Numbered from the stretch's first letter, positions 5,899-14,998 are shown. The stretch is 19,602 bases of DNA from a bacterium (GCA_017477685.1 JAFUUT010000009.1:1-19602); one strand, 5' to 3'. Notes: a model not told the origin generated them from the sequence alone. A program made the numbers and translations.

Positions 5899-7683
5899 TT
5901 AATTTTTAAATTGCATCTCGTATAATTTTTTATATTCCCCGTTAGGAATTTCTATAAGTTCATTATGCGAGCCGCTTTCTACAAGATTACCGTCTTTTAT
6001 TACAAGTATTCTGTCAGCATTTTGGATTGTTGAAAGTCTGTGAGCAATTACAAAAACTGTTCTGTCTTTCATCAAATTTTCTATTGCCTGCTGAACAATA
6101 TGTTCAGCTTGATTATCAAGGGCAGAAGTGGCTTCATCAAGAACCAATATCGGAGCATCTTTCAAAAATGCTCTTGCAATACCTATTCTTTGCTTTTGAC
6201 CACCGGATAAAAGCATTCCACGCTCGCCTATTTGGGTATCTAACCCCTTTTCCAAGGAATTTATAAAATCTTCCAAATAAGACTCTTTTACGGCATTCAT
6301 AATCTCATCTTCTGTGGCATTTAAATTACCAATCAAAATATTATCTCTTATAGTGCCGTCAAATAAGAAATTATCCTGAAAAACCATTGCTATATGCGCA
6401 CGTAAAGAATCTATTTTTATCGAATTGATAGAAACTCCGTCAAAGGTTAAATCGCCGTTTTTAACATTATAAAAACGCGGTAAAAGATTGACAATAGTTG
6501 ATTTACCTCCACCGGAATTGCCAACAAGAGCAACTGTTTCTCCTTTTTTTACATCAAAAGATATACCGTTTAGCACACGTTTACCTTTAACATAAGAAAA
6601 TTTGATATCTTTGAACGAGATTTTGTCATTAAATTCAGGAAAATCAACTGCATCTTCTTTGTCAATTACTGCAGGAACTTTTTCTAACTTTGAAACAACT
6701 CTTTCTATCGCACATAAACAGGTTGTCATATTTTTAGCGTTGTTGCCAAGACCTTTTATCGGAGTGTAAAGCATAATCAATGCTGTTATAAACGAAACAA
6801 ACTGACCTGCACTTAATTTGTTTTTAACTATCATCAAACTGCCAATACCAATCACAGCAGCTATTCCGACAGATACAATTATATGCATCAACGGAGATAA
6901 CCATGCTGTATGCTGGGTAATTTTTATCTTTAAGCCAAAGACATTATAGGTAAGCTTATCAAACTGTTTTTGCTTTAAATCATATAAATTGTATGCAGAA
7001 ATAACCTTATGACCTGCAAAAGCTTCATTATAAGTTGTCAAAACTTTTGCGTTTTCACCCTCTGAACGATTATAAATTTCTTTTATTGCAGATTTAATTT
7101 TAACTAATGGAACCATTGCACAAGTCAATACAAATACGGCTATTATCGCTAAAAACCATGAGTTATAAAATAATACACCAACTAAAGAAATTGATGAAAA
7201 AATTCTTGATATTATTGTTTTAATATTAGAGATTAATCCGGCACAAGATTTTTCCGCATCATTGTTATAAGCTTTTAATATTTTACCTGACGTTTGTTTA
7301 TCAAAAAAGCCGCATGTTTGGTGCATCAATTTTTCATATAAATCACGCTTTAAATCATTAGTAACCCTGCCGCCAACCCAATCATTCATATATGTGGCAA
7401 GATAATTCAAACCACCTTGTAGTGTTGTAAACAAAACAATCAATATCGGCAAAAACCATGTTGATTGCATCTGTTTATCCATCATTACAACATCCATATA
7501 CGGCTTTAATGACAAAGCTATAACAGCATCCAATGCACCAATAGGAACCGCCAAACCTAATGCTAAAAATGTTCTGTTTAAATAAGGTTTGAAATACGGC
7601 AAAATTACAGACAAAGAATGATAATTCGAATCCTGCGCAAATTTCTTATCTAAATTTTGTTTTATCTTAGTGAAAATTTTCAA
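5899..7683 (-). CDS. MsbA-like ABC exporter (fused permease-ATPase)
   Basis: A 594-residue half-transporter of the lipid/polysaccharide exporter class, working as a homodimer in the inner membrane. An N-terminal six-helix membrane domain (about 25-330) is followed by a complete nucleotide-binding domain: Walker A GNSGGGKST (388-396), Q-loop Q436, signature LSGGQ (492-496), Walker B ILVLDE (512-517), D-loop SALD (520-523) and H-loop H547. All catalytic residues are present. The first codon is TTG (7681-7683), overlapping the TGA of the acyltransferase gene as TTGA; AAGGAAAG lies just upstream (plus 7687-7695). The next ATG is about 60 codons inside the membrane domain, so the TTG is credible and implies translational coupling. 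Position after glycan-building genes and before a GT9 gene suggests flipping of lipid A-core or a lipid-linked phospho-glycan. Substrate is inferred. Confidence 0.9.
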   Translation of the reverse strand: MKIFTKIKQNLDKKFAQDSNYHSLSVILPYFKPYLNRTFLALGLAVPIGALDAVIALSLKPYMDVVMMDKQMQSTWFLPILIVLFTTLQGGLNYLATYMNDWVGGRVTNDLKRDLYEKLMHQTCGFFDKQTSGKILKAYNNDAEKSCAGLISNIKTIISRIFSSISLVGVLFYNSWFLAIIAVFVLTCAMVPLVKIKSAIKEIYNRSEGENAKVLTTYNEAFAGHKVISAYNLYDLKQKQFDKLTYNVFGLKIKITQHTAWLSPLMHIIVSVGIAAVIGIGSLMIVKNKLSAGQFVSFITALIMLYTPIKGLGNNAKNMTTCLCAIERVVSKLEKVPAVIDKEDAVDFPEFNDKISFKDIKFSYVKGKRVLNGISFDVKKGETVALVGNSGGGKSTIVNLLPRFYNVKNGDLTFDGVSINSIKIDSLRAHIAMVFQDNFLFDGTIRDNILIGNLNATEDEIMNAVKESYLEDFINSLEKGLDTQIGERGMLLSGGQKQRIGIARAFLKDAPILVLDEATSALDNQAEHIVQQAIENLMKDRTVFVIAHRLSTIQNADRILVIKDGNLVESGSHNELIEIPNGEYKKLYEMQFKN

Positions 7684-8780
7684 TTCTCTTTCCTTATCAG
7701 CTTATTTGTTAAAAATTTTGCACAAGGCAATTCTACCATGTGATAAGTTAAAATGCCAACTAATAAAATTACAATCAAATTTATTATTATCGGTAAAATC
7801 GGATGAACTGCAACAAAATTCGGACAATGTTTCCAGACTTTTAAACCAAGTATCCTAATTATTACATAATGCACAACATAAATAGAATATTGATATCGCC
7901 CTAGTTTTACCCAAATATCACTATCGGTTATCTGAGATAAATAACCTTTTTTAAAGAGAAATAAAATAAGCAAAATCCCAAAACACAAAACTATAACTAT
8001 ATTATTTATACTTTTGTGAATACACATGCACCACCACACTACAAAAGCCATAAAACCAACTTCTAACAGCGTGAAAAACCATTTTAGCCACATGTTTTTT
8101 AATGGCTGATTATATTTTGACAAGACATTTTTGTATAAATAACCTATTAAACATCCCAAACCAATGCCGCCAACAGTTCGTAGAAAACCAATATTAAATA
8201 CATGGTGATAGTTTACCAAAGGATTTGCAAAAGATCCGTGTTGTAAAATTTCCAGTATTATATAACCACTTATAGCCAATATTGCGATAGTCCAATATTT
8301 TATTTTAACAGGTAAATATTTGATGATACAAAAATATAACAATAGCCCCGCAAAAAGAGTTGACGTATACCATAAAATAGGATTTTGACCTACTGCTATA
8401 TTTATTCCAAAATGATTTAATAAGAATACAGTTAATAAATTAGGTATTAGTTTAATATGCATTGCACCTAACAACCAGCCAATTGCACATAAACCCATTG
8501 AAAACAAAATCGCAGGAGATAATCTTATATATTTCTTTAAAATAAAGTTTTTTAAACTCAAATGAGATTTAAATGTATAAACAAGAAAAAATCCCGCAAC
8601 AATAAAAAATCCTTCTACACTATTATTAGAATGAGCTATTGCAGATTTTATGGTTTGGTAAATCGAAATATCAGGATAAATATGACATAAATTACAAACT
8701 CTATTAATAAACATATGTAAAAAAACTATAGCTGTTATTAGAAAAACTCTTATAAATTCAATATTTTTTAACTTTTCCAT
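7680..8780 (-). CDS. Acyltransferase family 3 membrane protein (OafA-like)
   Basis: A 366-residue, strongly hydrophobic protein with about ten predicted membrane segments. It begins with the family signature F-I-R-V-F-L-I-T-A-I-V-F-L-H (9-22), in which R11 and H22 match the Arg and His linked to acyl transfer. It then has V-E-G-F-F-I-V-A-G-F-F-L-V (55-67), where the family has F-F-x-x-S-G-F. Members O-acetylate or otherwise acylate sugars of LPS O-antigen, capsule or peptidoglycan at the inner membrane. It starts two bases after the SDR stop with AGGAA just upstream, and its TGA overlaps the TTG of the ABC exporter, so it is translationally coupled on both sides. It probably acylates the glycan made by this locus. 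The acceptor and acyl group are unknown. Confidence 0.85.
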   Translation of the reverse strand: MEKLKNIEFIRVFLITAIVFLHMFINRVCNLCHIYPDISIYQTIKSAIAHSNNSVEGFFIVAGFFLVYTFKSHLSLKNFILKKYIRLSPAILFSMGLCAIGWLLGAMHIKLIPNLLTVFLLNHFGINIAVGQNPILWYTSTLFAGLLLYFCIIKYLPVKIKYWTIAILAISGYIILEILQHGSFANPLVNYHHVFNIGFLRTVGGIGLGCLIGYLYKNVLSKYNQPLKNMWLKWFFTLLEVGFMAFVVWWCMCIHKSINNIVIVLCFGILLILFLFKKGYLSQITDSDIWVKLGRYQYSIYVVHYVIIRILGLKVWKHCPNFVAVHPILPIIINLIVILLVGILTYHMVELPCAKFLTNKLIRKEN

Positions 8781-8782
8781 TA

Positions 8783-9781
8783 TTATTCCTGCATTGATTT
8801 TATTGTTCTGTCAAACATTTCGGGTAAATCAACTTTTGCACTCCAACCAAGATTTTCCAATTTTGTCGAATCAAGACAAATTTTTATTGTAGGGTTGTAA
8901 CCTCTGTCAACATCATCTATTTTGAAAACAACTTTTGTATCGGAATTTTCCAAGGTTTTTGCCATATCTGCAATTGAAATATAAGTATTTTTATTTGCAA
9001 TATTATAAGCATTATTGTTTTCACCTTTAGTCAAAATCGTAAAAATGCCTCTTATTGCATCCGTTGTATAACAATAATTACGTTTAGTTTCTCCTTTGGT
9101 AAATAAAACAATATCTTCTTTATTTATAACGCTTTTTGCAAATTGAGCAAAAACTCTGTTATCTTCTTTTGAAACCCCTGCTCCAAATGTTTGAGAAAGA
9201 CGTGCAATCTTGATTGGTACATTATATTCTTTTCCATAGGATATGCACATTGTTTCAGCCATTCTTTTTCCTTCGGAATAGCTGCTGCGAACAGATAAAA
9301 TGTCTATATACCCCAAATCATTCTCTGTTATATTTTCTATTTCCGTTTTGCCATAGACTTCTAAAGACGACAAAAAAACCATTCCTTGAAGGAATTTGCC
9401 CCTGCGTTTTGCATATTCCAAAACATTTCTTGTTCCGTTTATTGTCGTATAAATTGTTTCAACGGGTTTTTCTACAAAATCAGATGATGAAGTTGTATTT
9501 GCACAATGAATAATATAATCAACTCTGCCATCATAATTAATTGGAGAATTTATATCTTGAACTAAGAATCTTAAATTCTTAACCTCTCCGAATATTTTTT
9601 TACCCTTTTCTAAATTTCGAACAAGTGCGACAACATTGATACCTGATTGTAATAATGATTTGGTGCATAGTTTACCGATTAAACCTGTAGCACCGGTCAC
9701 AAGAACGCATTTCCCGCCAAAAACGGACATATCAAAGTTTTGTATTATTTCTTCAACATCTTTTTCAAAAATTGTTGTCAT
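8783..9781 (-). CDS. Extended SDR: NAD-dependent epimerase/dehydratase
   Basis: A 332-residue extended short-chain dehydrogenase/reductase acting on nucleotide-linked or phosphorylated sugars. It shows the Rossmann motif T-G-A-T-G-L-I-G (29-36), the V-D-Y-I-I-H-C-A strand (87-94), an F-L-S-S-L-E-V-Y-G segment with the active Ser and the catalytic Y-S-E-G-K pair (Y168, K172). I place the start at the ATG 9779-9781 rather than the in-frame ATG at 9803-9805. The inner ATG follows the cytidylyltransferase stop by one base, has AAAGGA at the right distance and removes a 23-base overlap. In Haemophilus Bcs1 a cytidylyltransferase is fused to a reductase of the SDR superfamily for CDP-ribitol synthesis; here adjacent genes could play a similar pair, though this SDR is of the extended epimerase type. 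The exact substrate is open. Confidence 0.85.
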   Translation of the reverse strand: MTTIFEKDVEEIIQNFDMSVFGGKCVLVTGATGLIGKLCTKSLLQSGINVVALVRNLEKGKKIFGEVKNLRFLVQDINSPINYDGRVDYIIHCANTTSSSDFVEKPVETIYTTINGTRNVLEYAKRRGKFLQGMVFLSSLEVYGKTEIENITENDLGYIDILSVRSSYSEGKRMAETMCISYGKEYNVPIKIARLSQTFGAGVSKEDNRVFAQFAKSVINKEDIVLFTKGETKRNYCYTTDAIRGIFTILTKGENNNAYNIANKNTYISIADMAKTLENSDTKVVFKIDDVDRGYNPTIKICLDSTKLENLGWSAKVDLPEMFDRTIKSMQE

Positions 9782-9782
9782 T

Positions 9783-10526
9783 TTATTCCTTTCCGTCAAT
9801 CCCAAAAGCTTCCATATCTTCTCTGTATCGTATTAATGCACGCAAAATATACAAATCTTCTATCGTTGTAATCTTGATGTTTCCTCTATTGCCTTCCACC
9901 ATATATGTTTCTTTGTCTAAAGATTTATATAAAGTACAAGAATCAACAATATCGGTGTAATCAGGATTTGTTTTTCTCACTGTTTCATGCGCTTTTATTA
10001 TTTCTCCCAAATGAAAACATTGAGGTGCTTGAGCGGAATATGTATTTTTTCTGTATGGAACATATTTTGGATTTTTATGATTTTCACTAATCAAAATCGT
10101 TTCAAAGCAAGAAGTGCAAGTAATAGAATTTCCGTTTTCTTTTGTACATTGTATATTTTTTGAAATAACTTCAGGGGTAATATTTGGACGTACACCATCA
10201 TGTATTAAAACTATAGAATCATCAGGATTCTCTTTCTGCGCAAGTTTTAAGGCATTGTATATGGAATCTTGCCCCGTCTTACCGCCGTTGACTATACCTG
10301 CAACTTTAGAAATATAATAGTGTTTTACCAGTTCTTCCATATAATTGTAATAATCCGGATGTATTGCAATATAAATCTTGTCTATCTCTTTATGCTCTTG
10401 GAATAATTTGAGAGTATAAATAATAATCGGTTTGTTATGAATTTTTAAAAATTGTTTCGGCGTTGTGTCAGCACCGTTTTTAAGTCTTTGACCTATTCCG
10501 CCTGCAAATATTATCGCTATATTCAT
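9783..10526 (-). CDS. IspD/TarI-type CTP:sugar-alditol-phosphate cytidylyltransferase
   Basis: A 247-residue cytidylyltransferase that joins a phosphorylated alditol (or methylerythritol phosphate) to CMP from CTP. Signatures: A-G-G-I-G-Q-R (8-14) for CTP binding, P-K-Q-F (23-26), G-G-K-T-G-Q-D-S-I (81-89), H-D-G-V-R-P (109-114), Y-S-A-Q-A-P-Q-C-F (163-171) and G-N-I-K-I-T-T (215-221). The gene overlaps the upstream polymer transferase by ATGA and is followed by an SDR, so a TarI-like role (CDP-ribitol or a related donor for the LicD and TagF-like enzymes) is more likely than the isoprenoid enzyme IspD. Sequence alone does not settle the substrate. No isoprenoid genes are nearby. Confidence 0.85.
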   Translation of the reverse strand: MNIAIIFAGGIGQRLKNGADTTPKQFLKIHNKPIIIYTLKLFQEHKEIDKIYIAIHPDYYNYMEELVKHYYISKVAGIVNGGKTGQDSIYNALKLAQKENPDDSIVLIHDGVRPNITPEVISKNIQCTKENGNSITCTSCFETILISENHKNPKYVPYRKNTYSAQAPQCFHLGEIIKAHETVRKTNPDYTDIVDSCTLYKSLDKETYMVEGNRGNIKITTIEDLYILRALIRYREDMEAFGIDGKE

Positions 10527-11770
10527 CTTTTCATTAACTCCTCTATTAAATCGACAACCCTTTCTGAGGCATGCCCGTCTTCTGTGCAGCCTTTGTCTTT
10601 TAAAAATTGTTCCACTTTTTGCTGATACTCTACTTTATCAAACATTTTTATATTATTTATCAGTTCATCATTAGTTTGAGCAACAGGAAACGGTGTTTCC
10701 TCAAGCGGATAATAAAATCCGCGTTCGGTATTGTATTCGTCTAAATCTGTTGCAAAAATAAAGCCCGGCTTTCTTGACAACATAAAATCAAATATACAAC
10801 TTGAATAATCGGTTATTGCCGCATCTGATGATACTAAAAGTTCTTGTATATCTGGATAGAAAGTACCGTCAATTACATTTTCCTGTTCGGGAATTAAGTA
10901 TTTGTCAAATTTTTTTGCCCTTGGATGTAATCTTGTTATACACACCCATTCTGAACCGAATTTTTTTTCAAACTCTTGTAAAATTCTATCGTAATCAAGT
11001 TTATAACATTCAATATCTTCATCATCTCTGAATGACGGTACATACAAAAGAATTTTCTTTGAACTTGGAATTTCATAAAATTCTCTAACTTTCTTTTGAA
11101 TTTTAGAAGAATCTTTGAAAAAAATATCATTTCTCGGATGCCCGTATTGTTTTATCTCATTATTAAACCACAGCGCCTTTTTAAAAATATTATTTTCAAA
11201 TTCACTATTTGTTAACAAATAATCCCACATGGAAGAATCAAATTTTGCACGCTCAACCCAGTCTTGTTTATACTCATTTGTAAAAGCTTTTACATCCGCA
11301 TCAAGTTTTTTTATTCCCAAAGAGCCGTGCCAAGTTTGTATAAAATATTGACCTTCTTTTTTTACCAAGCCTTTTTTTATAAAATAATTTTTTCTTTGGT
11401 TATCAATCCACAATTTAGCACTGGCAAGCTCTTTCAAACCTATTTTTGTTCCATATCCGACAAGGCGGACATTTGCAGGAAAAATGCCTTTATTTGTTTC
11501 TTTTTTTACATTACGGACAAGCCAAACAATATCATAGGGTAGATTTCGACGTATAATTTCTTCTGTTATATACTTTGGATTACAGCCATAGCTGCCGCCA
11601 TTGAAATTTTCTATAACGATTTTATTATTATCAACTTCCAGCTCACGGCAGAATTTTTTATAATATTTGGACATATCTATTCTTATCGGAATACCCAAAA
11701 ACATTATCAGTTTATCGGTTCCTGAATTGGTAATAGAAAAAATATATTCTCTCGGGCGAAGTTTAGCCAT
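10523..11770 (-). CDS. CDP-glycerol-type poly(alditol phosphate) transferase, paralog 1 (TagB/TagF/TarL family)
   Basis: A 415-residue member of the CDP-glycerol:poly(glycerophosphate) glycerophosphotransferase family, which moves glycerol- or ribitol-phosphate from a CDP donor to a glycan or growing polymer at the membrane surface. Motifs: Q-T-W-H-G-S (145-150) with the catalytic-type His, G-H-P-R-N-D (210-215), R-L-H-P (280-283) and D-Y-S-S (321-324), in the family order. Residues 7-40 carry an N-terminal module (IFSI...KLIMFLGIPIRI) shared with three neighbours. The ATG has AAGGGAG just upstream, and a promoter lies at 11839-11867. It overlaps the next gene by ATGA. The C-terminal third is nearly identical to the paralog at 12743-13996. 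Confidence 0.9.
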   Translation of the reverse strand: MAKLRPREYIFSITNSGTDKLIMFLGIPIRIDMSKYYKKFCRELEVDNNKIVIENFNGGSYGCNPKYITEEIIRRNLPYDIVWLVRNVKKETNKGIFPANVRLVGYGTKIGLKELASAKLWIDNQRKNYFIKKGLVKKEGQYFIQTWHGSLGIKKLDADVKAFTNEYKQDWVERAKFDSSMWDYLLTNSEFENNIFKKALWFNNEIKQYGHPRNDIFFKDSSKIQKKVREFYEIPSSKKILLYVPSFRDDEDIECYKLDYDRILQEFEKKFGSEWVCITRLHPRAKKFDKYLIPEQENVIDGTFYPDIQELLVSSDAAITDYSSCIFDFMLSRKPGFIFATDLDEYNTERGFYYPLEETPFPVAQTNDELINNIKMFDKVEYQQKVEQFLKDKGCTEDGHASERVVDLIEELMKR

Positions 11771-11838
11771 GTAAACTCCCTTCTATAATGCTCTTTTTAC
11801 AAATATATTTTCTCATACATATCCCTGCTTTCTTATTA

Positions 11839-11867
11839 AATTTAACAAAAAAAATATTGACAGTCAA
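11839..11867 (-). promoter_or_regulatory. Sigma-70-like promoter with overlapping inverted repeat
   Basis: TTGACT (plus 11862-11867, 5/6) and TAAATT (plus 11839-11844, 4/6) on the minus strand with a 17-base spacer, facing paralog 1. The -35 lies in the 11-base palindrome TTGACAGTCAA (11857-11867), which could be an operator. Start would be near 11832, giving a leader of about 60 bases. Confidence 0.45.
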
Positions 11868-11875
11868 AATCAAAA

Positions 11876-12709
11876 CTACCACTCAAATATAGTGTCTGTT
11901 CCTATTGCATTTACACCAATTATTTTCATTTTTATAATTTCTTTTATCTCATTTTGAGCAAAGGAATATATGTATATATTATTTTTTCTGAGTTTTTTGA
12001 TCTCTTTCGGGTATTTAATTATTGCTTTATACGGCATGCTGACAACATGAATGTTATGCTTCTTCATAAACGCAATAATATCTCCAATCTTTTTCATATT
12101 TTCAGGTCGTTTGTTTTTAACTCTTATGTAATACATTATATTTTTTATTTTATTTTGTCCTGTCAAAATCGGGATTTCTTCAGGGAAATTTATACCAATA
12201 TAAATTCTGTCATATACTTGTTTATCGTCTCCAACTGTTTTTATTATTTCATTTAAAAGAAATTGCGTTGTTTGCGGATTTTTTTCAGAATGAAGATGCA
12301 TCATAACTTTTATATTTTTGTGTGTTTTCATCAATGATACAAATTGCTCCAAATCAATTGGTGTAAATTTGTACTCGGGAGCTGAAAAAATTTTTCCGGA
12401 CATAAATTCATCATGTGTATAATTATTTTGTTTTATATGTAAATTTTCATATATTTTTTGGTTAAATGCGTGAAAACAAACAACTTTGTTGTCTGTTGTT
12501 TTGGTCAAATCAACTTCGAACTGTCTAAAACCTTTTTTATATGAATTTATGAAGGCTTCTTTTGAATTTGTATAAAAAACACCATTATTTTCGCCCAAAG
12601 CATGCGCTATAAAAAAATTTGCAATACAAAAACGATATGTTGAAAAAATTAGTAATATCAATACGAATACAAATAATATCGGTTTTAGTATTTTATTTAT
12701 TTTAGACAT
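11876..12709 (-). CDS. Membrane-anchored GDPD/PI-PLC-like phosphodiesterase
   Basis: A 277-residue protein with an N-terminal hydrophobic anchor (about 9-29) and a glycerophosphodiester phosphodiesterase-like domain. The motif I-A-H-A-L-G (34-39) keeps the first catalytic His (H36), but the usual following Arg is Ala. T-N-S-K-E-A-F (47-53) replaces the classical E-N-T. F-E-V-D-L (64-68) keeps the metal-type Glu65 and Asp67, and H80 fits the second His. The usual I-E-x-K strand reads M-M-H-L-H (136-140). I recall a GDPD-superfamily branch with H-A-x-G...Y-T-N-S-x-E-A-F that fits these changes. It would act outside the inner membrane, perhaps trimming glycerophospho groups from lipid or glycan. 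It sits between two phospho-alditol transferase genes, with AAGGAA upstream. Reaction unproven. Confidence 0.75.
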   Translation of the reverse strand: MSKINKILKPILFVFVLILLIFSTYRFCIANFFIAHALGENNGVFYTNSKEAFINSYKKGFRQFEVDLTKTTDNKVVCFHAFNQKIYENLHIKQNNYTHDEFMSGKIFSAPEYKFTPIDLEQFVSLMKTHKNIKVMMHLHSEKNPQTTQFLLNEIIKTVGDDKQVYDRIYIGINFPEEIPILTGQNKIKNIMYYIRVKNKRPENMKKIGDIIAFMKKHNIHVVSMPYKAIIKYPKEIKKLRKNNIYIYSFAQNEIKEIIKMKIIGVNAIGTDTIFEW

Positions 12710-12742
12710 TTGAGAAATTCCTTAAAATCTTTTACATATAGA

Positions 12743-13996
12743 TTATTCTATTTTATTCTCCATTATTTTTTCAATCAAATCAACAACTCTTTCTGAGGCA
12801 TGCCCGTCTTCCATGCAGCCTTTGTCTTTCAAAAATTGCTCCACTTCTTCCACATATTTTTTATTTTCAAAATTCAGAATATTTTGACAAAGATCTTGGT
12901 TATTTTTTGCAACAGGGAATGGTGTTTCCTCAAGCGGGTAGTAAAATCCGCGTTCGGTATTGTATTCGTCCAAATCTGCTGCAAAAATAAAGCCCGGCTT
13001 TCTTGACAACATAAAATCAAATATACAACTTGAATAATCGGTTATTGCCGCATCTGACGATACTAATAGCTCTTGTATATCAGGATAGAAAGAAGCATCA
13101 ACAATATCATTATCAAAACTAAAAAGCTGTTTTGAATGTTTTTTTACATGAGGATGAAGTCTTATTGCAACAACCCAATCTCCTCCATACTTTTCTTTTA
13201 AAGTTGTTCGTAAATTAGAAATATTCAAATTGTAGCAATCTAACCTTTTATCATCTCTATATGATGGTACATATAAAACAATTTTTTTATTTAAACTAAC
13301 TCCTAGCGCTTCAAAAACTTTTTTCTTTATTGCACTTAATTCATTTGGAGATTTAAAGAAAATGTCATTCCGCGGATGACCTGTTTTTATTATAGGGCCA
13401 TCGTACCACATACTTTTTTTAAATACATTATCTTCAAATGTACTATTTGATAATAAATAATCCATATATTGAGAGTCGTACTCTTTTGCAATGTCACACC
13501 ATCGTTTTGTCGCAAAAGAATAATTACCAACCGCTCCGTCTATTTTCTTTATCCCTAAAGACCCATGCCAAGTCTGAATATACGTTTGACCTTCTTTTTT
13601 TGTCCAACCGTGATTTATTAGCATATTTGTTCTGACATTGCTGATTATCAAACGTGAACTTGCCAATTCCCTAACGCTTTCACGACCGTTGAATGAAACT
13701 ATTTGTATTTCTTTCGGGAAAAGATTTTTGTCAATTTTTTCACTTTTTTTACACATCCAATATAATTTGTACGGGAGTTTTCTTTTTATGATTTCTTCTG
13801 CAATATACTTAGGATTACATCCATATAAAGAACCTTGAAAGTTGTTAAATATTATTTTGTTTTCTTGTATTGGAATATTAGATATTAAACGTTTATAGTA
13901 TTTATACAAGGCTATTTTTATATGAACACCAAATACTGTAATTTGTTTTTTGGATTCTCTATTAACTATTGAAAATATTTCTTGAAAAAATTTCAT
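12743..13996 (-). CDS. CDP-glycerol-type poly(alditol phosphate) transferase, paralog 2 (TagB/TagF/TarL family)
   Basis: A 417-residue paralog of the gene at 10523-11770 with the same motifs: Q-T-W-H-G-S (141-146), G-H-P-R-N-D (206-211), R-L-H-P (279-282) and D-Y-S-S (320-323). Residues 7-36 carry the shared N-terminal module (IFSI...KQITVFGVHIKI). The start ATG directly follows the TAG of the licD-like gene (TAGATG), and AAGGAA lies inside the end of that gene, so the two are translationally coupled. From about residue 303 to 363 it is almost identical to paralog 1, while the N-terminal two thirds are clearly diverged. Two family members in one locus suggest a primer plus polymerase pair or two linkage types; which is which cannot be said. 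Confidence 0.9.
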   Translation of the reverse strand: MKFFQEIFSIVNRESKKQITVFGVHIKIALYKYYKRLISNIPIQENKIIFNNFQGSLYGCNPKYIAEEIIKRKLPYKLYWMCKKSEKIDKNLFPKEIQIVSFNGRESVRELASSRLIISNVRTNMLINHGWTKKEGQTYIQTWHGSLGIKKIDGAVGNYSFATKRWCDIAKEYDSQYMDYLLSNSTFEDNVFKKSMWYDGPIIKTGHPRNDIFFKSPNELSAIKKKVFEALGVSLNKKIVLYVPSYRDDKRLDCYNLNISNLRTTLKEKYGGDWVVAIRLHPHVKKHSKQLFSFDNDIVDASFYPDIQELLVSSDAAITDYSSCIFDFMLSRKPGFIFAADLDEYNTERGFYYPLEETPFPVAKNNQDLCQNILNFENKKYVEEVEQFLKDKGCMEDGHASERVVDLIEKIMENKIE

Positions 13997-14998
13997 CTAT
14001 TCCTTGCTCCCTAAAAGGAAACTTTGGACATAAGTTTTTATAATTTCTAACTCTTGAGGCTTTTTGTCTTTATAAACATTATGTCCAAAAGTTATATTTG
14101 GAGGGTAGGACATATATTCTCCGTACAATCTTGATAAAAAAGCGTCCGGATTATTTATTCCCAAAAACTCACAACCTTCAAATTCCATTGGTTTTAGCGG
14201 AAAAATTACATTATAGTTTGTAAACCAATTTTTCCAATTATGATTATATTGAACACCCCAAACTAAATCGGTGTCTTCTTTTCGCTCAGGTTGAGTTTGA
14301 GGTATTATTTTTTTCATTATGTCATTATATAAAGATTTTATTTCTTCTTCCGGAGTTGAAATTGTAACTTTATGAAGTAATTTTTTTCTTATTGCTTTGA
14401 TTTCTTTTGTCTTTTCTAATTGCTCCTGAACATTCATCGCTTTACCATATATATAAAACGGAAAAATATCAATAAACAAAGCCGGACATTTTTTGTGTTT
14501 AACCTTTATAAAATACATATTAGGATGTTTTTCATCTTTATAATACGCCGCATAAATGTCTTTATCTCTGGAAGATTGCTCAAATGCTTCTATTATTTTT
14601 TCATAATCATCTATCATCATCCCGACGTCAATATCATCATCCCAAGGTATAAATCCTTTATGACGAACAGCACCAAGCATTGTCCCGCCATCAAGCCAAT
14701 ATGATAAATTATTCTGCCTGCAAACATAGTCTATCTCTTTTAATAAAATCATATTCGCAAGTTGAATATCCCTCAAATCTCCTTTTGCCGGCGGTAATTT
14801 TGTTATATCTCTATTTTCTAATTTGTATTTATAAAAAGGATTTTGTTTTTTTAATTTAGAATATTTAGGACGCGGTATTTTTATTTTTATGCCAAATAAA
14901 GTAATTTTTATATGTGTATTGTCATATACACATACCGAAAATAATGCTCCAAGAAATCGCAAAACCTCTTTCGGAGTTGTTTGAAATATATTTAACAT
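13997..14998 (-). CDS. licD: LicD family phosphotransferase, copy 1
   Basis: A 333-residue LicD/FKRP-type nucleotidyltransferase-fold protein. LicD enzymes move a phospho-substituent (phosphocholine, ribitol phosphate or similar) from a CDP donor to a surface glycan. The core signature lies at residues 101-127: W-L-D-G-G-T-M-L-G-A then R-H-K-G-F-I-P-W-D-D-D-I-D-V, with the metal-binding Asp cluster at 120-124. L-F-I-D-I-F-P (174-180) and the closing L-Y-G-E-Y-M region also fit. Residues 18-50 carry the shared N-terminal module (LFSV...IKITLFGIKIKI). No choline uptake or activation genes (licA-C) are present, so the substituent is probably not choline from this locus. A promoter lies at 15035-15063; the stop abuts the next ATG. 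Confidence 0.9.
   Translation of the reverse strand: MLNIFQTTPKEVLRFLGALFSVCVYDNTHIKITLFGIKIKIPRPKYSKLKKQNPFYKYKLENRDITKLPPAKGDLRDIQLANMILLKEIDYVCRQNNLSYWLDGGTMLGAVRHKGFIPWDDDIDVGMMIDDYEKIIEAFEQSSRDKDIYAAYYKDEKHPNMYFIKVKHKKCPALFIDIFPFYIYGKAMNVQEQLEKTKEIKAIRKKLLHKVTISTPEEEIKSLYNDIMKKIIPQTQPERKEDTDLVWGVQYNHNWKNWFTNYNVIFPLKPMEFEGCEFLGINNPDAFLSRLYGEYMSYPPNITFGHNVYKDKKPQELEIIKTYVQSFLLGSKE

Noticed and set aside
9782..9805. Upstream in-frame ATG for the SDR gene
   Set aside because: It overlaps the cytidylyltransferase gene by 23 bases, while the inner ATG follows that stop directly with AAAGGA well placed.
9783..10526. Assignment as the isoprenoid enzyme IspD
   Set aside because: Not excluded by sequence, but overlap with a TagF-like gene and linkage to licD and an SDR favour a CDP-alditol role.
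11842..11870. Terminator after the GDPD gene
   Set aside because: The TTGAC/GTCAA arms leave only a three-base loop with a four-base stem; the T run follows but the hairpin is too weak. Promoter/operator fits better.
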